Below, piece after piece: positions 10,825 through 20,930 of a DNA stretch of 64,000 nucleotides (position 1 is the stretch's first letter; each line of letters begins with the position of its first letter). The notes beneath the pieces were generated by a model. That model did not search any database, was not told the origin of the DNA, and worked only from the letters and a program-made list of their open reading frames with translations. The position numbers were made by a program, and so were the translations under genes. This DNA comes from Siphonodentalium dalli (lineage: Eukaryota > Mollusca > Scaphopoda > Gadilida > Siphonodentaliidae). The stretch spans positions 7,353,314-7,417,313 of the forward strand of contig CP136068.1 in assembly GCA_032622095.1 (NCBI GenBank). Direction: 5' to 3'.

Positions 10825-11059
10825 TAAATGTAATGTTGTGTGTGGTAGTAAACCCACGTACCAAATGTCATTCCATTCAGTTCAGACCTACTTCTACTAA
10901 AGTTATCATCCTAAAACAAAACAAGCAAACGGACACATTGACTTCCCCGACGGACCAATAATATAATACATCCCGGGTTTTTCAAAACGGGTGAATAAAA
11001 ACATTTCCAAATAAACAAGAACAATAACTCTACATGTAACTGTAGATGTGATGCATACT

Positions 11060-11944
11060 TTAACCCTTTACCCAACAAACCGGCCAAAACCGACCAAATA
11101 AAGCTTCAACAGCCTAAAATATCTTCGGTCTGTCTCAATAGAACCATACACATATGGATATCATTGGAACCGGCTCCTTGACCACATTGTGATAGTTACA
11201 GTTAGCCCTGTGCCAATGCATTCTCTAATATATGCGAGTCGACCATAGGTCGCCTCGCATATATAAGAGAATGCATTGGCCTAAAAAAAAACATTTTACC
11301 ATTTTTTCTTACATTCTTTAACAATTTTATAATTTTTAATGTGTTAAAGGCACGTGCGGCCTTGGCGGTGGGTATCCTGTGAAAATATATCCACCCGTCA
11401 AAAACCGCCACAAACAGAAAGAACATCAAAATGTAGATAGACTCTGTCCGTATACAAATAAGAAATATCGCATAAACAGTATGTTATGGTCATATGTTTG
11501 ACCATTGTTATGTAAACAACAGCATAAAAAGTTACTTTTCTGGTGTTTGTTTATATTATGATGGTAAACATAAAGAGCGTACTTTGTGGGTGAATTCCTG
11601 ATATGGAACGAATAAAGAGCGTTTATGCCATTTGTGTGTGATTAGCCAGTAGCATTGTGTTGTCTTCTGTAACACAATCAGGCTCTTGCTTAGGTAAAAT
11701 ATAGTAAATCTTTATGATAACATGCTGTTTACGCGATGGTCATGGTATATATGAACGGAACTGTATGCGTTTTAATGTTTTTCTGTTTACGGTGTTTGGA
11801 ACAAATATGAATATTTTCGACAATTAAGGCCGCATGTGCCTTTAAGCCAATGCATTCTCTTATATATGCGAGGCGACCTATGGTCGACTCGCATATATAA
11901 GAGAATGCATTGGCACAGGGCCCTTCTGTTGGGTAAAGGGTTAA
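11060..11944. mobile_element. Family A MITE, copy 3 (carrying a nested MITE)
   Basis: TTAA plus CCCTTTACCCAACA opens the element and TGTTGGGTAAAGGG plus TTAA closes it. The sequence is collinear with the copy at 12434 except that a 498-bp family B element sits inside at 11344-11845. Without it the copy would be about 387 bp. Confidence 0.88.
11344..11845. mobile_element. Family B TTAA MITE nested in family A
   Basis: The ends are TTAA|AGGCACGTGCGGCCTT and AAGGCCGCATGTGCCT|TTAA. The sibling family A copy at 12434 has a single TTAA at the matching position (gtgttaagccaatg), so the target duplication is seen directly. The interior carries taaagagcgt repeats and cacaatcaggctcttgc. A second copy is at 24530-25017 in the opposite orientation. 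Confidence 0.9.
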
Positions 11945-12349
11945 ACGGACATGACTCATTCGAGCTTCAAAAATGTACGTAATTTGGAAGGAGGTACAAG
12001 ATAAGTTGAAAATGTCAGCTTCATATTCTCTGAGAAATACTTTCCATGGTCAGAGTCATTGTCCAGCTGTTTTCAATTTTTCGCACAAAACAACACAGAA
12101 TAGAAATAAACGCTTTTAATGTCTACCATATCAGGAATAGACCAACACAGAACGTTCCTTTCTGTTTCATGCGCCGTGAACATGGGTATTTTTGTTTTCA
12201 TACGCAAACACCGTGTTCAAAGTTGTATTTTTATTACTTCAATGCGTCTTTCTGTGAAAGAAAGTAGAAAGGTAGTTCAGGTATTTATCGACCTATTTCG
12301 ATATTCTATGCATTAATACTACACGTTTAATTGCCCTTTAATATGTAAT

Positions 12350-12425
12350 ATGCATGGCCATTAATATCTTCAATTTTGATGGCCATTAATATGTGATGGT
12401 CATTAATATGTGATGGCCATTAATA
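12350..12425. repeat. Short tandem repeat gatggccattaatat
   Basis: Four imperfect copies of an 18-20 bp unit (gatggYcattaatatgt) lie just left of the next family A element. Confidence 0.75.
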
Positions 12426-12433
12426 TTACACGT

Positions 12434-12898
12434 TTAACCCTTTACCCAACAAACCGGCCAAAAACGCCCAAATAAAGCTTCAACGGCCTAAAATATCTTC
12501 GGTCTGTCTCAATAACACCATACAAATATGGATATCATTGGAACCGGTTCGTTGACCACATTGTGATGGTTACAGTTATGCCCTGTGCCAATGCATTCTC
12601 TTATATATGCGAGTCGACCATGGGTCGCCTCGCATATATAAGAGAATGCATTGGCCTAAAAAAATAATTATTTTAACACTTTTTACCATTTTTTCTTACA
12701 TTCTTTAACAATTTTAGAATTTGTTCTTACATTTTTTAACAATTTTTATAATATTTTTCTACATTCTTTGACAATTTTATAATTTGTAATATGTGTTAAG
12801 CCAATGCATTCTCTTATATATGCGAGGCGACCTATGGTCGACTCGCATATATAAGAGAATGCATTGGCACAGGGCCGTTCTGTTGGGTAAAGGGTTAA
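12434..12898. mobile_element. Family A piggyBac-like MITE, copy 4
   Basis: This is a full-length 465-bp copy with TTAA at both ends and TIR CCCTTTACCCAACA. Both internal palindromes are complete. It gives the clean reference for the empty site of the nested insertion at 11344. An open frame across it is incidental. Confidence 0.92.
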
Positions 12899-14024
12899 TA
12901 GCCCTTAAATATGCACTATTCATTTCAAAGAAATTGATCAACAGGGAGCTAATCAATCAAGCATGCCCTGTGAAATAGTTTGCGCCTTGTAAATCCACAA
13001 TTAAATCGTCTATCGGCGAAATTTGAACTATGGTTATCTTATATAATTCACGAAAATCAGCGCCAATCGATATGTAAGTGGAGCCATTTATTTCCGAAAC
13101 AAAATACATGGAAACGCCCATTGAGTATACAAGTAATTCAAAAATCTGAACAATCGCGTTAATGTGGGGGCCAAACCCAAACTTTTCTGGAAGGTGAATC
13201 TGTATCATTTATGAGAAAAAGTGTTCTTGTTGGAATTGGTGGTAGCTGTGTGTGGTACGACTCTTTGTGAAGGTACGTATCCTACTGTTAAAAATGGCCT
13301 ATTGTCAGAGGTTGACAATAAATACACAACTGTGTAATAGGTCATTGAAATCACAATAAGCAAAACTAAACATTTGTTATTATGGGGCACATTGTTATTC
13401 TAGATCCCACTTTTCGTAATTCTGATTTGTTTGAGTTTTCGCGAACACATGGTTGAGAATGTAATGTTCTGTATCAATAAATCATGAAGATTCAGCCAAC
13501 CTGTCATCCGTCAACTGCGTACAGCAATGATACACAGGAATTAGCCAAGAACGGTGTGACTAATTACCGCCCGGGACCGCCTGGGACCACCGAGCGCCCC
13601 CATGGGCCCGTGGACACTATATATCGTCGTTATAAGGTAGCGACATACCACCTGAGGCCAACCAAGAACATTTTACTCACTCGCTCGTCTCCGGTCGGTG
13701 TTATTAACCCCGCAAATGCCCAATTTGGCTAGGAGAGCCCGGCCATGGACTCGTCAGCGAGTCCATATTTGGATGCCACACTGAGGTGGTATTGCACTAC
13801 CGTAAACTGCTGATCGTCAGCTGCTCCGCACCTTTAGTGGTTTCAGAAGCGTCCGTGAAATCGTGGCAGAGATACAAAATACAGTTGTTATAAATGCTTA
13901 TCAAAGTCCGCCGATACATACACATATTATTACCTTAATAGGTGACAACGCAGGCATAATTATGTTTCAGATACGTTACGCACAGCAATCATGCGAACGA
14001 CGGCATATATTTGTTCTATGTCCG
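12899..14024. other. Unidentified stretch with a GC-rich island
   Basis: About 13490-13870 is distinctly GC-rich (ccgcccgggaccgcctggg, cgcccccatgggcccg) against AT-rich surroundings and contains an 82-codon frame. I could not match the frame, a tRNA or a ribozyme to it. It may be part of a retroelement or SINE head. Confidence 0.4.
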
Positions 14025-15629
14025 TTAGACCCGTTCCAAACGACGGATTTTTGTCGACTCGAATCTAATTGTATTAAATCCGTCGGTGGTGCGTCTGCGG
14101 TCAATTTTGTTTCAGACGGACGCATCTTTGTCGCGTTGAATCTAATACATCGGTCGATTTATTTAAAGGTGCACTCCATGTTACCTTCACAAAATGGTCA
14201 CGCGTAGATATAGAGGCCTATATATACCGGTATATTATACATATATATACTAAAATACAGTATAAATTATGTATAAATATATGCGCGATTGCAGCGCGAA
14301 TATATGTGCATATGTATATGAGGATGTATATAGTACATATAGTTATATAATATAATATAGTAGGCGTTACAAATAAATGTTAGATCGTGCAACCAATTGC
14401 CATATATGTGTATACCATGCATGTAAATACAGGTATACAAGAATTATTATAAATCAGAGACTACCACCCCTACCCTTATAATAAGGAAACCCGGAATATA
14501 TGAATTATTATAAATAAGAGGTTACCACCCCTATACCCCTCATAATAAGTAATGCCGGTATATATGAATTATTGTAAATAAGATCAGTGGTACCACCCTA
14601 CCCCTTATAATGAGGAATACCGGAATATATTAATTATATATTATAAATCATAGGCTACCACCTATATATCCTTTATAATAAGGAATACCGGTATCTATAA
14701 ATTATTATAAATCATAGGCTACCATCCCTACCCCTCATAATAAGTAATACCGGTTTATATGAATTATTATAAATCTGAGGCTACCACCCCTACCCCTTAT
14801 ATAATAAGGAATACCGGTATATGTAAATTATTATAAATCATAGGCTACCACTCTGCCCCTTATAACAAGTAATACCTGAATATATGAATTATTATAAATA
14901 AGAGGTTACCACCCCTTTATCCCTCATAATAAGTAATATCGGTAAATATGAATGATTATAAATCAGTAGTACCACCTCTGCCCCTTATAATAAGTGATAC
15001 CGGTAAATGTTAATTATTATACATCAGAGACTACCACCCCTATTCCTTACAATCAGGAATATCGGTCTATATGAATTATTATAAATCTGTTGCTACAACC
15101 CCTACCCCTTATACCGGTATATATGGATTATTATAAATCATTGATACTATATCCATTATAAGATGTGAGTCAGTGACATGCCATGTTCGTTGAGGAATCA
15201 AACTACCAAAATAATTACAATTTGCACAATGTTACCTAAGCAATTCTTATAGATATATCTTTATGTATGACAAAGAGAGCGTGCGACACATGACGTCGTG
15301 TGGGTATTTCCTCAGATAAGGGGAGCCCCCTCATTATTATACCATTATCATATCATTATCATATCATTTGCATTCGTTCTTCGGCAACTTTCGGCTCTTC
15401 TCGTCACATGTATTAGATTCGAGTCGTCAAAAATCCGTCGTTTGAAACCAAGACGGATTTCAGACGCATCACCGACGAAGATTCGTCTGAATTGGACGGA
15501 GATTCGTCTGTGATGCGTCTGACACGGATCTAATTGTTTCAAACGTCGCATTTTTGACGCATTTAATACAATTGTGGGTCTTGTATTAGATTCGAGTCGA
15601 CAAAAATCCGTCGTTTGGAACGGGCCTTA
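14025..15629. mobile_element. TTA-flanked (PIF/Harbinger-like) element carrying a satellite
   Basis: The left end reads TTA|GACCCGTTCCAAACGACGG and the right end CCGTCGTTTGGAACGGGCC|TTA. The TIRs extend about 40 bp through TTTTTGTCGACTCGAATCTA. A further internal copy of the arm begins near 15410. The 3-bp TTA duplication and GG-start TIR fit PIF/Harbinger. No transposase is visible. A 62-bp tandem array occupies nearly half the element. Confidence 0.8.
14441..15150. repeat. 62-bp satellite array inside a DNA element
   Basis: About 12 head-to-tail copies of a 60-65 bp unit are present. Each carries attattataaatcag, ggctaccacccctacccc, ttataataaggaatac and cggtatatatg. Copies differ by point changes and small indels. 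Confidence 0.92.
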
Positions 15630-16606
15630 GGGTGCATTTACATTGCTATAGAAATGTACACAGATCTACACGCAGACAGTGTAAACGGGTTGATATAGAA
15701 ATGCACACAGAAAGAAAACGGTATTAGTTCGTGTGAGCAAAAATCGTGACCGCTACACGTCACGGTCAACGCCCATATATTGCGACAGGCAAATCAGTTT
15801 TGATTAATTGTTACTCGGGCTTGGCGAATGTTTTCGTTGTCATTTCAACCCGTGTATTTCGAATATTGAACACGGATAGGGACGTGGCAACTTGTTCAAC
15901 GGTTGGATATTTCATACCTGACACAACATTAGTTGTAATTTCCAAACCAACAATAGATTAAAAATGATCTTGTAGTATGATTTTCAAACATTTTATTTGG
16001 GGGGGGGGTATGGTTTTCGGACCAATATTTGCATAATTTCCTACTTTTTATCAAAATTTTGGACTGGAATGGCCATCAGCTGGAAATGTTTCCAACCTTA
16101 TCATAGGGGCGGATGTAATGTTGGAAATGTCCAACACTTGGAAAGATTGTGTCCTGGTCCCTCCCCGTGGCCAGTCATCATCATCATATTTATTGTCTAA
16201 CAGCTATATATAAAAACTGCATGTAATTTAAGAAAACATTATTGTCCTACATTGGTTAACATTGTCATTGGAATTGTCATCAGTTGAAAATTTTACTACA
16301 TTTGGTCAAATAAAGGGTGTTGTAGGGTAACTGCATGATTTTCATTCTTTCTTCGAACCATTATCAAGTGGTATAAGGATACACTTTAAATACATGCGGC
16401 ACATACCAAATCGCTGTTATCTGCTGATAGTTGATACATTTTCATGTCTGGCCTAAACTGACACGACTCGCAGTGAATTGTCAATTACCAGAGTACAGAT
16501 CAGCGCGCGTTCACTATTGGTAATCATGTTGTGATCACAGTAATGCGCGACACGTGACTTCATACAGATCTATATACATTTCTATAGCAATGTAAATGCA
16601 CCCTTA
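15627..16606. mobile_element. TTA-flanked Harbinger-like MITE abutting the previous element
   Basis: TTA|GGGTGCATTTACATTGC opens it and GCAATGTAAATGCACCC|TTA closes it. TIRs of about 40 bp include tatagaaatgta and acagatct. The left TTA is shared with the right TTA of the 14025 element, so one inserted at the border of the other. Inside, about 15877-16250 resembles the hAT MITE at 27344 (gggacgtggcaacttg, tcaacggttggatatttcat). Confidence 0.85.
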
Positions 16607-16928
16607 GGTCAATACTTGATTGCGTGTATGTATTTCTTTGGATTTTATCACGTGACTTTAGGCGGGTATTCTATAGACCAATCAGAACTGAACAGACACT
16701 AAATACATGTTAGATTTTATTTGTGCAATAACAATAAATACATTAAATTTTGACAAATGACATATACTATTAGATATTGCACAGGAGCACCATGGTCATA
16801 GTCAGTCGTCTCCCTGCTGCCCAAGTACGATATAACACTTACTAACACAAACGATGATTTATGAACGAACAAAGAATAAATTCTGTTCCGGACTTGAGTA
16901 ATAGGCGGATGTTGATAAGCTTGTACAA

Positions 16929-17750
16929 TTATCTATAATTACCACAATAAGGGATATATATTAATACATGTGTTGTGTATGCAGGTGTTTCTGTAGTCCG
17001 ATAATTCTTGTCACGAATGCATATTAATACACAAACAAACCGACTAAGGCGAGACATATGATATGCATGCATTTGAGGAGATTCATACATTTCTCGAGTT
17101 ATAATGCAAGCACGTTTGACTTTGTTCAGTACATGGATAGTGCGGTTGGGCTTATTGTGAATCGATGAAACAATACACTTGAAGGTTAGATTTTCGTCAA
17201 TTGTGATGCCAAGAAATTTGATTGATGTCTCTTGCATTTGATTACCAACTCGGATTAAATCGCTGCCGTTAAGTTTCAATCTGATAAATCTCCATTTATT
17301 GTCATGCATTATTTTTAGGGTGGATCAATATGTATTTGCTCTCTGAAGGGTTTATTGACAGTCTGTTGCACCATTCAAAATATTATTTTCTTATCTCAGC
17401 TTTTGCTAATTTTCGAAATCTATCGCAGTCATGGTCGGATGTATAAAGTGTGGTATCATCCGCGAACGATAGTAATCGCAAGGATGTTGACTGGGGCATG
17501 TCGTTGACGTAAATCAGAACAATTGTTGGCCCGAAGCGTTATCCCTGTGGGACCCTACACGTTACGTTTTTGTGTCAGACTTTGATCCTAGTAATTCCAC
17601 ATATTGATGCCTTCCCGTTCGGTAACTCCTGTGCCATTCGTTTGATAACCCTCTGATGCCGTAATGTTCAATTGTTTCATTAATAAATTGCGATTAATGG
17701 TACCGAATGCTTTGGAGAGGTTCATGAAGATAAATAATGTTTAGTCCTTA
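16929..17750 (-). pseudogene. LINE reverse-transcriptase relic (jockey/CR1-like)
   Basis: Reading the minus strand from about 17750, recognisable RT pieces appear in order: a degraded SKAF-type motif with TINRNLL-like sequence, HYGIRGLSNEWHRSY, GRHQYVELLGSKSDTK, CRVPQG followed by an in-frame TAA, LIYVNDMPQSTSLRL, the catalytic FADDTTLYTSDHDCDRF, and finally IKFLGITIDENLTF with a short thumb region. Several frame changes separate these parts. The FADD motif (canonical YADD/FADD) is intact, but the element is truncated at both ends and dead. The last 126 codons remain an open frame by chance. Confidence 0.88.
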
Positions 17751-19422
17751 TTTTTATCTCTCCCGCACTCCTTCTTAGCCCAGCTCCTCCATTAGCCATT
17801 TTCCTCCGTAAGAGAGAAATACTTAATTGTTTTCAATACTCAGGAGCCCGTAACTCGGTCACTTTTCCACTTATTTACATAATGTTTACGGCATCGCTAT
17901 CGGATGTATCCCATGACATGTAAGTTTGGTCGTGATCGGAGATAATTTATTGTTTACGATATTTACCCCCCCCCTAAGCAGCGGTCAATAATTGGACCCC
18001 GGCCATTCTGTAGAGATGAAATAAGTTCAAGTTGCTCTACATCACAATCTTTGTCACGTTCCGTTACCTCAATGCGTTCAAGAGATGCTCACCATTGTCG
18101 ATAAATGGGAGAGGCCGTTTTAAGGGCCATAACTCCATAAACAGGTCTGGTAATTCCCAATTATAGCTACAATAGATATTGACTATCGTGAAACAATATT
18201 TTACCAATTTGCATTGCATGCACGCATATCCTGCGAGCTGTTACTACTGAGGGTGAGGGGTGTTATGTTGTTAAAACTTATGAAACCACTGCCGGTGACA
18301 TTTCGGTTGCACGAGCTTACGGAATATCCGGGAAGCATAGCTAAGAACTTGAATCTGTTTAGAAATTGGTTATGCTATATGATATGGGACACGGATCGTC
18401 CACATTTGATATATTCTTCTATTTAGGTACAGTTGTCAGGAAAAGGTATATAGCAATGTGGGAATATTTTGTTAATTATACATGCAAATGCCAAACAATG
18501 TGTATTTACAAAGAGTATAATCTAATCATGTTCTTGGATATTTTAATGGTTGTTTTTCAAGCAGATTCATCTATCATCAATAGCCATATGAAGCTGCAAT
18601 AGCTAAAAATGGCTATTGTAGATATATTTCGGAATTGCCAGACCTGATAAAGCAAGCACGAACAAAATTCACAATGGCTTATCGGCCGTCTGTTGGTGTT
18701 GTACACACCGAAAATGTCAGCGTTGTACATTTAGCGGTTCCTGAGATTAAACGTTATAAATTTACTGGGAATAATGATAATAATAGTGGAGACAATGGTG
18801 AAACGTAAAAGGGTCGATTGGTTGCGTCGTCCACACTGTCAATTTGTGATTCGTTAAATAGCAATTGTGCAAAGTTAAAAGAGTTATCTTCCTGCATCTC
18901 GCCAAGCGTAATCTATTCGATGTTATATTCTCGTCATGAAGATGGAGTTATCTCTCTTGCCCTGGCTCATATCGATTTCGCGGTTGGCCCGATTGATTCA
19001 AGAACTGACAGGTGAACACATGCGTGGAATTGAACTTGCTCTAGTCTGTAGAGAGTAAACATAAATTTAATGAACATGGGACAGCACATAATACACAAAG
19101 ATAAACATATCAATAATATGAGCAAGTATAAACATTCGTTGCAGTATTATATTACAGTTTGTAGTGGATTTGACACCATAAGTCAATAATCACTGATAAT
19201 AAGTAACCAGATCATCGCAAAAATATACTCGGTGCTTTGAGTTTTTGGCTTTAATGTTTCGGCTCACGATGGCAAAGGGAAATAATTGAATGGAGAGTGC
19301 CGATCTAAATGCGATCAATTCAATCGATCTCAAATAATTTATTGTAATCGAGAATAAATTTTAGCTGTTTTCATATGATAAAATTGCATTCGATGACACA
19401 TTGCTGCGTACCACTCCTGGTC
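17751..19422. other. No gene recognised
   Basis: Several 60-80 codon frames exist but none shows a family motif or convincing splice context. Poly-C occurs near 17968. Confidence 0.5.
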
Positions 19423-19794
19423 AAGTGGTCCTGCTAATGTGCTATGATGAGGTTGGTTCCTGCTGAATTGCTATGATGCTGTTAGGACAAACTGATGTTG
19501 TTAACAGAGAGTACCGTTATTATATTTTTTTAATTTGTCTCTTACGCGGTGTTCCGATAATCTGAAAAATCGACTATAATCAAGATGGTTGTTCACGTCG
19601 TATCAGTCACATTAGCGCAACCATTATTATTTTTGTTTTTTAAATATATATACTCGGGTTTGCCAAATATGCACCGCGAAAATGACAACTTTAGAAAACA
19701 ACGGTACTTTTTCGTAACGGCATCAGTTTGCCCTACCCGAATCATAGCAATTCAGCAGGACCACTAGCTTCATAGCATATTATCAGGACCACTT
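19423..19794. mobile_element. Family H foldback MITE, copy 1
   Basis: The left arm AAGTGGTCCTGCTAATG, then gctgaattgctatgatg, is mirrored by tcatagcaattcagcagg, then TATCAGGACCACTT. The arms are about 55-60 bp around a 250-bp centre. A compact copy lies at 55049-55170. I could not define a target duplication. Confidence 0.8.
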
Positions 19795-20515
19795 AGGAAG
19801 GGTGTGTACGCTGTGATTTCGTGAAGAATGTATTGTGTCGATTGCCACTAAGGATTATAATTGAGAAAAAAGGTCTCCACTACAACCAACAATGTTTAAG
19901 TTCAACTTAAACGCTGTTTGAAGATTACCAATTTCGCCAACCACTCAATATTCCAGTCTCAAACGACGACTGGTTAACACGTTTTAATTATTCGCCGAAA
20001 AGCATACACGTATAACACAAAACCGATAAAAAACAATTGACTGTAGAGGTTGAACAAGATATTTTACATAAGTAAAATGACAATTCATAAGGAGCAGTTG
20101 TATCAAATCCATAACAATCAAAGAGTGCAGCTAGAATTGTTGAGTGAAATAATGCATGCAATGTTCCCAAGTTACGATGTCTGGGTGTATTAGGTACGAC
20201 ACACGAAGACATGTGTCCATGTTATGTTTGCCATTCGTGAATCTCAATTGCAAATTTGAAGTGGGTAAATCATTATCATTTGAAACCAGTGTATGCTATA
20301 TAATTATAGTCCAATAACAACACACGTTCACCATCACACTATGAGAGATGTGTTCTAATTATTAAACAAAAAGTGTTTTAAAAAAATAAAAACAAATTGG
20401 ATTTAGGTACGTCAATATAAACAAGAAATATTTGCAAAAAACACACTGCATTATCTAGTTCATGAACCCATCTTGACTTTGCGCTCAGTCTACCATTAGT
20501 GTTGTCGTCGGGAGG

Positions 20516-20625
20516 TTGAACCTGGAAAAAATTGTTATAAAGCTGGTTTTGGTCTCATTTTGCGCGCAAAAGTATCAGGAATAACATATCCAAAATCCGC
20601 TAAAATCCGCCTTGGGGAAAATTCA
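20516..20625 (+). repeat. Left flanking arm of the nuclease-gene element
   Basis: About 110-120 bp (gttgaacctggaaaaa, tgttataaagctggtttt, ccaaaatccgctaaaatccg, cttggggaaa) recurs in reverse complement at about 42525-42640. The two copies lie outside the two ends of the nuclease pseudogene and face each other, as terminal or subterminal inverted repeats would. Identity over the central 20 bp is perfect. Confidence 0.7.
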
Positions 20626-20930
20626 GGATTCAAGATGGCGTCCAAGGTGGCGGCCAACGATTATAAATATTCCCCAATCAGCATTAGTCCATTGTGAGGT
20701 TGGGGTAATGAGTTTTCTCTCGTACAAATGTCATCACGTTTGACAAAGGATTCCACGGGAGTCACACTGACCAAATATCAGTCACAGAGTCAAAAGATGG
20801 CAACCAAAATGGCCGCTAAAATGACAATTATTTCTTTTGTTTATTTTGTTGATCGAAATCAGCCAGTGATGACCAGAATGAGAAATAATTCATGATTTCG
20901 ACACTTGAGTGTCAAATATATCATTTATAC

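Noticed and set aside
14441-15150. CRISPR-like regular repeats
   Set aside because: Adjacent head-to-tail copies without unique spacers in a eukaryotic context; this is a satellite.
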